Assembly: GCA_016200785.1 (NCBI GenBank)
Contig: JACQED010000402.1
Coordinates: forward strand, 1-20,677
Direction: 5' to 3'
Length of the DNA stretch: 20,677 nt
Source of the DNA: Chloroflexota bacterium
GTDB taxonomy: Bacteria > Chloroflexota > Anaerolineae > Anaerolineales > JACQED01
In this document: piece after piece, positions 1 to 7,020 of the stretch
Layout of the letters: each line of letters begins with the position of its first letter
Position numbering within the stretch: the first letter of the stretch is position 1
Program-made: the position numbers and the translations under genes
The notes under the pieces: generated by a model
What the model was told of the DNA's origin: nothing
Databases searched by the model: none
The model's input: only the letters and a program-made list of their open reading frames with translations

Positions 1-1608
1 CTGGGCATGGCCTGGTTCCCGTGGTGCTTTGCGAGTTTCTGGTGGGCAGTCCGCCGGCGCGATCGGGCGTCGCTGGCGCTGGCCGCGATCTGCGTGGCGA
101 TGGTGCTCACGGCCGGCGGAGGCTACTACCCGTTCTATCTGTTGGTGAGTCTGAGTGCGCTGATGATTGTGGCTTTGCTCTCCTCACATCGCGCCGATCG
201 CTGGCCCAAAGCACAGAGAGCGATTGCCGTCGCGGCGTTGGGCGTCGGCCTGGCGGCGGTGACGCTGTTGCCGCTCGCCGACGGCTACCGCTACACCGTT
301 CGGGATGCGGGGCAAGACCTGGATCAGCGTTTCTCACAGCCGATCCGCTATGCGTTGATCAACTACGTGGTGTCACAGCCCGCGTGGTTCAATACCGAAA
401 TACTGGGGTCGGCCGGCGGATGGAACTGGTTCTACATCGGCTTCCTGCCGGTGCTCGCGGCGCTGTCGCTGACTCCGCTGGCGTTGAGCCGCCGTCACCG
501 CCGCCCCGCCCTGATCGGGGTGGCCGTGCTCGCGCTCGTCATCCTCGCCTGGCACGCCAGCAAATTCGCCCCGGTCAAATACATCTACGACTGGGTTCCC
601 TTCCTCTATACTTTTCGCTTTCCGAATCGCCTGCTCGTGCTGGCCACCAGTCCTCTAATTGTGCTGGGCGGGATCGGCCTGCAATCTCTGCTCCTTGATT
701 TGCGGCGATGGGGGCGAGGCTTCGTCGCCGTCGTCTCGCGAAAAGATGGAGGGCCGGCGATCACCGGCGTGTCAATAAAGCATATCCTCGACGTCGCCTT
801 GATCGTCGTTCTCGTGCTGACGCTTCGCGACGTGTACTCGATCAACAAAGTCTTTGCCTTCGCCCCTCGGCCTCGCAACCCCAAGCCCAACACGGCTTTG
901 ACGTGGTTGAAGAATTACGACCCCGACCTCTATTACACCAACATCGGCGGGGGCACGATCTACTGGGACTGGACTCCGGCCGCCTACGAGATGGAAATGC
1001 CGATCATCAACTTTGAATACGGGCGGCACGTCGCCACTTCCGACCAACAGCACGGCGAAGGCTCGCCGTTCGTCGCCACTCCGAAATACATGTTGGCCCT
1101 GCCCGATCAGCCTCGCCCGGAAAACGCCGAAATGATCCACGACTTCGACGGCGTGGGCTTGTGGTATTTGCCCGACGCTCTGCCGTTCGCCTTCAGCGCC
1201 GCGCCGGCTGAGCTACAGCCTTATGCGTCTCTGAACCGGCAGGACGCGTCGGCCTTGAAAGCTCGCCTCGACGGCCCGAACAGCGTGGTGGTGACGGGCG
1301 CGCCCGGCACCGCCGGCGATCAACTGGTCGTCCTCGTCAGCGACTACGCCGGCTGGCGTCTCTTGGTTGATGGACGTCCCGCTGAGATTACGTCAGCCAA
1401 TTACTATCTTGGCGCGGTCATGCCCCCCGGCGAGCACACTTACACCTTCGTCTTCAGCCCGACGAGTCACTACGCCGGCCTGGGCATCAGCCTGCTTTCG
1501 CTGTTGATTGCGTTGGGCTTGATGTGGGCTGACTCATCGTTCCGGCTGGCGCGCTCCCGATTGGAAGCGGCCATCGCTCAAAGCCCTTCGGCCTCCTCCG
1601 CCGATTGA
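1..1608 (+). CDS. YfhO-like multi-spanning membrane protein, 5' end outside the window
   Basis: The frame is open to base 1 (CTG GGC ATG), so the ATG at 7 is probably internal and about 535 residues of C-terminal sequence are visible. Several hydrophobic helices fill the first 250 residues, with another near residue 260. A polar extracytoplasmic stretch follows, containing a small beta domain (about residues 425-490) with the pattern 'DYAGWRLLVDGRP ... MPPGEHTYTF', and a last helix lies near 495-515. The 'GW-x-VDG ... PGEH' pattern followed by a final helix is typical of the C-terminus of YfhO-family proteins, which are linked to glycosylation of cell-envelope polymers. YfhO proteins are usually 700-900 residues, which fits a missing N-terminus. 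The stop lies 3 bases before the next ATG, so it is probably co-transcribed with the GT39 gene. The family is fairly clear; the substrate is unknown. Confidence 0.8.
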   Translation: MGMAWFPWCFASFWWAVRRRDRASLALAAICVAMVLTAGGGYYPFYLLVSLSALMIVALLSSHRADRWPKAQRAIAVAALGVGLAAVTLLPLADGYRYTVRDAGQDLDQRFSQPIRYALINYVVSQPAWFNTEILGSAGGWNWFYIGFLPVLAALSLTPLALSRRHRRPALIGVAVLALVILAWHASKFAPVKYIYDWVPFLYTFRFPNRLLVLATSPLIVLGGIGLQSLLLDLRRWGRGFVAVVSRKDGGPAITGVSIKHILDVALIVVLVLTLRDVYSINKVFAFAPRPRNPKPNTALTWLKNYDPDLYYTNIGGGTIYWDWTPAAYEMEMPIINFEYGRHVATSDQQHGEGSPFVATPKYMLALPDQPRPENAEMIHDFDGVGLWYLPDALPFAFSAAPAELQPYASLNRQDASALKARLDGPNSVVVTGAPGTAGDQLVVLVSDYAGWRLLVDGRPAEITSANYYLGAVMPPGEHTYTFVFSPTSHYAGLGISLLSLLIALGLMWADSSFRLARSRLEAAIAQSPSASSAD

Positions 1609-1611
1609 ACA

Positions 1612-3867
1612 ATGCCTCTCCAGCAGGTCTACGTTCCGATCGCCGCCATCCTCGCTGCCGTCGTCGCCGACGTGCTGCTGATGCGTTGGCTTGGGCGGTA
1701 TCGGCCTGCCGACTCTGCCGAAGGTCAGAGCGTTCAAGAGGTGCGCGTGCTCGGAGCGTTCTCTCCCGTCCTCACCTGGATGAAATACCGGCGAGTGCCG
1801 CCGCTCAAGAAGCTTGAGCCGCCAGCGGCAATGAAGCCGGCCACCATGCCGCCGCAGGCCGAGGCCGACGGCGCAGTGAATCCCATGTCTGTCGGCCTCA
1901 GCCCGGAACTCAATTACCGTATCACGCTGATCGTCATCCTGGCTGGAGCCGTTGGGCTGACGGCGGTTGGGCAGCAAATTCTCAGCGGCCCGCACGACGT
2001 TGCGACGCCCGGCGTTCCCTATGTTCTGAGCGGAATCGGGCTTTTTGTTTTGGGGCGGTATCTGTATATGAAACACACTCTGCCGCGCTGGATGAGCGTC
2101 GTCGGCGCGCCCTTTCGCGTGATGCCCTTTCAACTCCTCCTGCTGGCGCTGGCCCTCGGCTGCGCCAATGCGGCCGGCGTATTCGCGGGCGGCGGTCCAA
2201 AGATGATTCATCCGTGGGCCGCGCTCGGCGCGTGGTTCGCCGCGATCGCGTTGGTGGTGGTCGGCGCTTACCGCGCAGGCGAGGCGCGCGATGGCGGGAT
2301 GGTTGCCTCTGTGCTTGGCCCGCCCTGGAGTCGTCGCGAAGTCGCCCTCGTCGCAGTCTTGTTCGTTTTCTCGTTGCTCGTCAGATGGATTGACAACGGA
2401 ACCATCCCTCGCGGCCTCTCAGGCGACGAAGGCTCGGCGGGATTATCGGCGGTCTCATTCCTCGAGGGCCGCTTTGACAATCCCTTTACTGTTTCATGGT
2501 ACGAGTTCCCGTCTTTGTTTTTCGTAGTGCCCGCCGTCGCGATTCGCATTCTGGGCAACAACTACGAAGCCCTGCGGACGCCGTCGGCGATTGCCGGCGC
2601 GCTCACAGTGGTGGGCTTGTATTGGTTCGCGCGACCTTTCTTTGGGAGAGCGGTGGCCGGCCTGAGCGCGACGCTGCTCTCAGGCCTCGCGTTTCACATT
2701 CACTTCAGCCGCATCGGCTTGAACAACATCTGGGACGCGCTATTCGCGGTGTGGGCGCTGGGGGCATTCTGGCGCGGCTGGCAAACGGGAGGCCGCTGGA
2801 ACTTCATCGCCGCGGGATTGCTGATCGGCTTGAGCCAGTACTTTTACACGAGCGCGCGATTGATCCCAGTCGTCATCTCGGCTTGGTTGGTGCTGAAATT
2901 GCTGACCGACTTCCGGCGCGTGTGGCGGCGCTTGCCCGATCTCTTGAGCATGGGCCTGGCGGCAGTGGTTGTGTTCCTGCCTCTGGGATTGCACTTCCTC
3001 AGCCATCCCGAGGATTTTGTGGCTCCGGTTGTTCGCTTCAGCATTCTGACGAACGGCTGGCTGGAGAACGCGAGTCTTGCCAACCATCAACCTGCGTGGC
3101 AATTGCTGGCGCAGAACTTTCGCGACTCTGCTCTCGGCTTCACGACGATACCGATGCAGATGTGGTATAACTCCGGAAAGCCCATGCTGCTCGCATTGCC
3201 GGCCGGGCTTTTCATTCTGGGTGTCACGCTGGCGCTGCTCAACTTCCGCGACTCACGCTACTGGCTTCTGCTGTTGTGGCTCGCAGGCGTGGTGACCATC
3301 GGCGCGCTCACCGACAATACGCCGGCCGGACAACGCTACGTGATCGGCGCGCCGGTCGCGGCGTTGCTCGTTGCGCTCCCGCTGGCCAGCCTCGCGCATT
3401 GGGTGATCGAAGCGTGGCCGTCCGCGCGCCTGATGACTTTCGGCGCAGTCGCGGTGGTGACGTTGGCGGCGATGGGGCTTGACCTGAATTTCTATTTCAG
3501 AGAATACACGCCTGGCTTCCGGTACGGCGACGCCAACACCGAGGTGGCGAGCAAGTTGGCTCAATACTTGTCGAAGTACCCGGCAGGTTCGGAGGCATAT
3601 TTCTTTGGCGCGCCTCGCATGGGCTACGATGGGTTCTCGACCCTGCCGTATCTCGCCCCGCAAGCGCAAGGCCACGACGTGATCGAGGCCCTCGGCGCTC
3701 CGCCGGATTGGCCCCTGAACGGCCCGCGCACCGCGTTCGCGTTCCTGCCTGAGAGGCAAAACGAGTCAGCCTTCGTTACTCAGCGCTACCCCCTTGGCCG
3801 GCTTCAATGGTTCTACGCCGACGATGGTCAGCCGCTCTTCTTGTTGTACGAAGTTGGCGGCAATTGA
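1612..3867 (+). CDS. GT39/ArnT-like integral membrane glycosyltransferase
   Basis: The 751-residue protein is rich in predicted membrane helices (about 12 or more). After an N-terminal region of roughly 260 residues with extra helices, it shows the GT39/GT-C signature loop: 'RGLSGDEGSAG' with an Asp-Glu pair at residues 272-273, followed by the repeated helices of the PMT/ArnT fold (for example 'FHIHFSRIGLNN'). Family knowledge: these enzymes transfer sugars from polyprenyl-phosphate donors on the outer face of the membrane, with the Asp of the first outer loop as catalytic base. The N-terminal extension of about 250 residues before that loop is longer than usual. The ATG is 3 bases after the previous stop, which supports an operon with the YfhO-like gene. 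Acceptor and sugar cannot be read from the sequence. Confidence 0.85.
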   Translation: MPLQQVYVPIAAILAAVVADVLLMRWLGRYRPADSAEGQSVQEVRVLGAFSPVLTWMKYRRVPPLKKLEPPAAMKPATMPPQAEADGAVNPMSVGLSPELNYRITLIVILAGAVGLTAVGQQILSGPHDVATPGVPYVLSGIGLFVLGRYLYMKHTLPRWMSVVGAPFRVMPFQLLLLALALGCANAAGVFAGGGPKMIHPWAALGAWFAAIALVVVGAYRAGEARDGGMVASVLGPPWSRREVALVAVLFVFSLLVRWIDNGTIPRGLSGDEGSAGLSAVSFLEGRFDNPFTVSWYEFPSLFFVVPAVAIRILGNNYEALRTPSAIAGALTVVGLYWFARPFFGRAVAGLSATLLSGLAFHIHFSRIGLNNIWDALFAVWALGAFWRGWQTGGRWNFIAAGLLIGLSQYFYTSARLIPVVISAWLVLKLLTDFRRVWRRLPDLLSMGLAAVVVFLPLGLHFLSHPEDFVAPVVRFSILTNGWLENASLANHQPAWQLLAQNFRDSALGFTTIPMQMWYNSGKPMLLALPAGLFILGVTLALLNFRDSRYWLLLLWLAGVVTIGALTDNTPAGQRYVIGAPVAALLVALPLASLAHWVIEAWPSARLMTFGAVAVVTLAAMGLDLNFYFREYTPGFRYGDANTEVASKLAQYLSKYPAGSEAYFFGAPRMGYDGFSTLPYLAPQAQGHDVIEALGAPPDWPLNGPRTAFAFLPERQNESAFVTQRYPLGRLQWFYADDGQPLFLLYEVGGN

Positions 3868-3901
3868 TGAAATCACGGCCTTTTCGACACCTCTCTCCCC
3901 C

Positions 3902-4318
3902 ATGCCGCGCCCTCGCACCGTAACTTGGCTGGCCCTGGCGGTGTTTCTTCTATCGGCATCTAATCTCTTACGTGCCGCCCACGTTTTTCTGAACGAAGCC
4001 TACCTGGCCCAGTTGCGTCTCTCCGTGTCGCCGACTTATCTCGGCCTAAGCGGTTTGATATGGGCGATCGTCCTCGGAGCCGCGAGCGCCGGCCTGTGGC
4101 GTATGCGGCGCTGGGCACGCTGGCTGACTCTCGGCGCGGTCAGCCTGTATCACCTGCAGGCTTGGCTGACTCGAATCCTTTTCGAAGTCTCGGCCGATGC
4201 GCGTCAGGTGTGGCCCTGGCAGGCGGCGGTGTCGCTTTTGCGCGTTGGAATGACCTGGGGAATTCTGTGGTGGCCGGGGATCCGATCAGCCTTTGACCGG
4301 GAGACGGGTGACGGGTGA
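3902..4318 (+). CDS. Small four-helix membrane protein, function unknown
   Basis: The 138-residue protein has about four hydrophobic segments (near residues 7-25, 42-62, 68-88 and 105-125), with the basic loop 'WRMRRWARW' between helices two and three. I do not recognise a named family, although small proteins of this layout are often found beside membrane glycosyltransferases. The frame is open upstream inside the preceding gene, but the ATG at 3902, 34 bases after the GT39 stop, gives a sensible N-terminus; no strong ribosome-binding site is visible. The last residues (ETGDG) and the stop are encoded by the start of a dispersed GACGGGTGAC repeat, so the C-terminus may have been altered by insertion of that repeat. 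Confidence 0.6.
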   Translation: MPRPRTVTWLALAVFLLSASNLLRAAHVFLNEAYLAQLRLSVSPTYLGLSGLIWAIVLGAASAGLWRMRRWARWLTLGAVSLYHLQAWLTRILFEVSADARQVWPWQAAVSLLRVGMTWGILWWPGIRSAFDRETGDG

Positions 4319-4366
4319 CGCCTGCCGTGATCGTCTGCGCGTCACGTGCCACCCGCCATTCGTCAC
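4304..4366. repeat. Dispersed GACGGGTGAC-type dyad repeat, copy 1
   Basis: Tandem ACGGGTG units on the left face the roughly complementary GTGCCACCCGCCATTCGTCAC (3' part, ending at 4366) on the right, giving an imperfect inverted repeat. A clearly related element lies at 14623-14692. Both copies sit directly before the ribosome-binding site of a plus-strand gene. The left edge supplies the stop codon of the preceding small membrane protein. Confidence 0.6.
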
Positions 4367-4381
4367 TTCTCGGAGCCAGCC

Positions 4382-5932
4382 ATGAGTCTTGATCTCAACA
4401 TCAAACACTTGCGCGAATTGAAAGAAGAAGCCAAACGCGGCGGCGGCGAGGATCGCATCGAGGCCCAGCACAAGCGCGGCCGGCTGACCGCCCGCGAACG
4501 GCTCGATCTTCTGCTCGACAAAGGATCGTTCCGCGAGGTGGACGCCTTCGTCGCTCACCGTACCACCGACTTCGGCCTCGACGAAAAGAAATTCCTCGCC
4601 GACAGCGTCGTCACCGGCTGGGGGACGATCAATGGCCGGCTGGTCTACGCCTTCTCGCAGGATTTCACGGTGTTCGGCGGCAGCCTCGGCGAAGTTCACG
4701 CCGAAAAAGTCTGCAAGATCATGGACATGGCGATCAAGTCCGGCGCGCCGCTGATCGGGCTGAACGATTCCGGCGGCGCGCGCATCCAGGAGGGCGTCGT
4801 ATCGCTCGGCGGCTACGCCGACATCTTCCTGCGCAACACTCTCGCCTCCGGCGTCATCCCGCAGATCTCGGCGATCATGGGCCCATGCGCCGGCGGCGCA
4901 GTGTACTCGCCCGCGCTGACCGACTTCATCTTCATGGTGAAGAACACAAGTTACATGTTCGTCACCGGCCCCGACGTGGTCAAAGCGGTGACACACGAGG
5001 ACGTAAGCTTCGAGGAACTTGGCGGGGCCGAGACGCACAACGCCGTCTCGGGCGTGTCGCATTTCGCGACGGACAACGAGGCCGACTGCCTCTTCCTCAT
5101 TCGCAAATTGTTGGCCTATCTGCCACAAAACAACATGGAAGACCCGCCCTTCGCCAAATCCGCCGACGACCCTCTGCGGATGGACGAGCGGCTGGACGCG
5201 ATCATCCCCGACGATCCCAGCAAGCCTTACGACATGAAAGAGGTCGTCAAGATGATCGTGGACAACGCCGAGTTCTTTGAAGTCCACGAGCATTACGCCG
5301 CGAACATCGTCGTCGGGTTCGCGCGCCTCGGCGGGCACTCCGTCGGCATCGTCGCCAACCAGCCGGCGGTTCTGGCCGGCGTGCTCGACATCAATTCGTC
5401 TGAGAAGGCGGCGCGCTTCGTGCGCTTCTGCGATTGCTTCAACCTGCCGATCGTCACCTTCGAGGATGTCCCCGGCTTCCTCCCAGGCATCGGACAGGAG
5501 CACGGCGGCATCATTCGCAGCGGCGCGAAACTGCTGTATGCTTACTGCGAGGCCACCGTCCCGAAGATCACCGTGATCACGCGCAAAGCCTACGGCGGGG
5601 CGTACGACGTGATGAGTTCAAAACACATTCGCGGCGACGTGAACCTTGCGTGGCCGACCGCCGAGATCGCGGTCATGGGCCCCGACGGCGCGGTGAGCAT
5701 CATCTTCCGCAAAGAATTAGCCGAGGCCGAAGACCCGATTGCCAAGAAAGCCGAACTCGTCGCCGATTACCGGGAGAAGTTCTCCAACCCCTACGTCGCC
5801 GCCAGCCGGGGCTACATTGACGACGTGATCGAGCCGCGCGAGACGCGCTCGCGCCTCATCAACGCGTTGGAAATGCTGGAAAACAAGCGCGACGCGAATC
5901 CGGCGAAGAAGCATGGAAACATACCGCTCTGA
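4382..5932 (+). CDS. pccB: Acyl-CoA (propionyl-CoA) carboxylase, carboxyltransferase subunit
   Basis: The 516-residue protein belongs to the biotin-dependent acyl-CoA carboxyltransferase family (normal length 510-540). It would move the carboxyl group from carboxybiotin to propionyl-CoA, giving (S)-methylmalonyl-CoA in the cytoplasm. N- and C-terminal crotonase-like halves are visible: 'GGARIQEG' (131-138) and 'GPCAGGAVY' (167-175) form the first oxyanion-hole region, and 'DVPGFLPG' with 'RKAYGGAYDVM' (Asp409) the second. The Asp in YGGAYDVM is at the place I believe corresponds to the acyl-CoA specificity residue of actinobacterial PccB. The C-terminus 'KKHGNIPL' is family-typical. The start is set by a GGAG motif 7 bases before ATG. 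Downstream mutase and epimerase genes favour propionyl-CoA over acetyl-CoA, and the methylmalonyl-CoA decarboxylase alpha subunit is the main alternative. The 3' end is duplicated downstream (see repeats). Confidence 0.92.
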   Translation: MSLDLNIKHLRELKEEAKRGGGEDRIEAQHKRGRLTARERLDLLLDKGSFREVDAFVAHRTTDFGLDEKKFLADSVVTGWGTINGRLVYAFSQDFTVFGGSLGEVHAEKVCKIMDMAIKSGAPLIGLNDSGGARIQEGVVSLGGYADIFLRNTLASGVIPQISAIMGPCAGGAVYSPALTDFIFMVKNTSYMFVTGPDVVKAVTHEDVSFEELGGAETHNAVSGVSHFATDNEADCLFLIRKLLAYLPQNNMEDPPFAKSADDPLRMDERLDAIIPDDPSKPYDMKEVVKMIVDNAEFFEVHEHYAANIVVGFARLGGHSVGIVANQPAVLAGVLDINSSEKAARFVRFCDCFNLPIVTFEDVPGFLPGIGQEHGGIIRSGAKLLYAYCEATVPKITVITRKAYGGAYDVMSSKHIRGDVNLAWPTAEIAVMGPDGAVSIIFRKELAEAEDPIAKKAELVADYREKFSNPYVAASRGYIDDVIEPRETRSRLINALEMLENKRDANPAKKHGNIPL

Positions 5933-5978
5933 ACGGAGATGCTGGGCCTCCGGGAAGCGGGATGCTAACCCGGCGAAG
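5909..5978 (+). repeat. 70-bp direct repeat, copy A, covering the pccB stop
   Basis: This unit starts in the last codons of the carboxyltransferase gene (encoding KHGNIPL and stop) and runs 46 bases past it. A second copy with 62 of 70 identical bases lies at 6274-6343. Both copies are preceded by or end in CCGGCGAAG, so they look like a former tandem array that is now separated by about 295 bp containing a small ORF. Confidence 0.85.
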
Positions 5979-6028
5979 TGTGCTGCTTCGGCCTGTTCGT
6001 TATCTCGCTTCTGGGTCCAACGGTTCAG
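5929..6028. repeat. 100-bp imperfect inverted repeat, attC-like in shape
   Basis: Ordered complementary blocks: CTGAAC (5929-5934) with GTTCAG (6023-6028), GAAGCG (5954-5959) with CGCTTC (6006-6011), TAAC (5966-5969) with GTTA (5999-6002), and CGAAG (5974-5978) with CTTCG (5986-5990), around a 7-base loop. The layout (long imperfect hairpin with short outer AAC/GTT boxes) recalls integron attC sites, but the right box GTTCAGC does not match the GTTRRRY consensus. It ends just before the ribosome-binding site of the small ORF at 6044. Confidence 0.5.
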
Positions 6029-6043
6029 CACTAGGAGGATGAG

Positions 6044-6247
6044 ATGGATAGTCTGATGCTAGTTATAGTAATGGGGTTCTTGTTCGGGCTGGTGCCGCTA
6101 ATAGTACGTCTTATCAAGGGCGACAATGGTGGAGGGGTGCTGGGACTCGTGATGTGCATAGTTGCCGCACCCTTCGCAATGCCGTTGACCATCGGCATCA
6201 GCATAATCATGACAATCATTATAGCGCTCGGTAAGAGTCGAAAGTGA
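6044..6247 (+). CDS. Small two-helix membrane protein, unknown
   Basis: The 67-residue protein has two hydrophobic segments (about residues 4-23 and 33-60) joined by the short loop 'RLIKGDNGGG', and a basic tail 'GKSRK'. A strong AGGAGG ribosome-binding site (6033-6038) lies 5 bases before the ATG, so translation is plausible. I do not recognise a family. Codon use differs from its neighbours, with many ATA, GTA, CTA and AGT codons where nearby genes prefer G/C-ending ones, which suggests recent acquisition. It is flanked by the two copies of the 70-bp repeat that carries the pccB 3' end, and so looks like the cargo of a small inserted segment. Confidence 0.6.
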   Translation: MDSLMLVIVMGFLFGLVPLIVRLIKGDNGGGVLGLVMCIVAAPFAMPLTIGISIIMTIIIALGKSRK

Positions 6248-6273
6248 GTAGACCGAGAGGAACCAACGGCAGG

Positions 6274-6343
6274 AAGCATGGAAACATACCGCTCTGAACA
6301 GAGATGCTGGACCGCCGACAAGCGGGATGCGACTCCGGCGAAG
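6274..6343 (+). repeat. 70-bp direct repeat, copy B
   Basis: It matches 5909-5978 at 62 of 70 positions, including the codons for KHGNIPL and the following stop. No gene reads into it, so here it is a relic. It abuts the third partial copy of the pccB tail (6329-6367). Confidence 0.85.
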
Positions 6344-6367
6344 AAGCATGGGAATATCCCTTTGTAG
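6329..6367 (+). pseudogene. Relic of a carboxyltransferase 3' end (third copy of the tail)
   Basis: Read in frame from 6329, this stretch encodes 'ATPAKKHGNIPL' and a TAG stop, nearly the same as the true C-terminus of pccB ('ANPAKKHGNIPL', ending at 5932). Several synonymous positions differ (GGG AAT ATC CCT TTG here against GGA AAC ATA CCG CTC), so this is a diverged tail rather than a fresh copy. It may be the original end of the gene, displaced by about 435 bp of inserted DNA that brought its own replacement tail. Confidence 0.7.
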
Positions 6368-6404
6368 GACATGGAGGAAACTGAGGCACTGAGGGAAATG
6401 CCAA

Positions 6405-6926
6405 GTGGTGACGATTGACTGGAAACGACACGGTCGCGCACTCGTCCTGATAGATTCAGCCAATTTCTCCAAAGGCGCAGAGACAATCGGCAAAAGGGTG
6501 AACTATCGTAACCTCGCCCGGTACTTTCGGCGCGAGACGAACTTGGTGCAGATTGTGGTTTACATCGCCGATTTCGGCACGCCAGCCCATGCCGCGTTTA
6601 TGGGTGCGTTGAGGCACATTGGCTACCAGATCGTTTCCAAGCCGGTCAAAACTGTGCTTCAGTCAGGCGGTTCACCTGATCAGAAAGCCAACTTTGACGT
6701 CGAGATCACGCTAGATGCGATGGATTGGATCAGCGATTACGATACGCTGGTGCTATTTTCTGGAGACAGCGACTTCGCAGCCCTTGCCCGGAGGCTGCGC
6801 CCGAAGGGCAAACAGGTGATCGTCTGCGCTTTCCGGCACACAGTTTCCAGAGAACTGCGGGCAGCAGCAGATAGGTATCTTAACATTCCAGACCTGGGCG
6901 GGGGAATAATGGATTGGGGGAGTTAA
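6405..6926 (+). CDS. NYN-domain (LabA/DUF88-like) protein
   Basis: The 173-residue protein consists of a single NYN domain, a PIN-like metal-dependent nuclease fold. The N-terminal strand carries 'LIDSANF' (Asp17), the middle has 'FDVEITLDAM' (Asp98, Asp104), and the C-terminal half has 'YDTLVLFSGDSDFAAL' (Asp111, Asp121, Asp123) followed by 'KGKQVIV'. These acidic residues are the expected metal ligands. Family members are thought to process or degrade RNA, and some act in stress or defence. The start is GTG at 6405 (or the next codon, also GTG), with a GAGGG-like motif upstream. The gene sits between the carboxyltransferase and biotin carboxylase genes with no metabolic link to either, in a stretch less GC-biased than the flanks, so it is probably an insertion. 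Cellular substrate unknown. Confidence 0.85.
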   Translation: MVTIDWKRHGRALVLIDSANFSKGAETIGKRVNYRNLARYFRRETNLVQIVVYIADFGTPAHAAFMGALRHIGYQIVSKPVKTVLQSGGSPDQKANFDVEITLDAMDWISDYDTLVLFSGDSDFAALARRLRPKGKQVIVCAFRHTVSRELRAAADRYLNIPDLGGGIMDWGS

Positions 6927-6931
6927 AACAT

Positions 6932-6983
6932 CGCCCCGACCGAAGTCGGGGCGGGCACCGGTGCAAACGCAGTCTTGCGACTG
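6932..6983. terminator. Cluster of three small hairpins after the NYN gene
   Basis: CGCCCCGAC-CGAA-GTCGGGGCG (6932-6953) is a perfect 9-bp stem with a tetraloop starting 5 bases after the NYN stop. It is followed by the palindrome GCACCGGTGC (6955-6964) and CAGTC-TTGC-GACTG (6970-6983). There is no T-run, so a rho-independent terminator is not certain; a REP-like element is the alternative. Confidence 0.5.
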
Positions 6984-7020
6984 TACCGATAAGATAGCAC
7001 AATACAGGCTCTCTGTCAAC

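Noticed and set aside
4286..5503. Long minus-strand open frame opposite the carboxyltransferase
   Set aside because: It is antisense to a clear pccB gene, lacks family-like motifs, and is the expected shadow frame in GC-rich DNA.
5929..6273. Firm call of an integron gene cassette
   Set aside because: The outer box GTTCAGC does not match GTTRRRY, there is no integrase in the window, and the hairpin precedes rather than follows the ORF.
5909..6367. CRISPR array
   Set aside because: Two 70-bp copies and a partial third, encoding a gene tail, with unequal spacing; no spacers and no cas genes.
6932..6983. Riboswitch ahead of the biotin carboxylase gene
   Set aside because: Only simple short hairpins; I could not match them to biotin, cobalamin or other known riboswitch cores.
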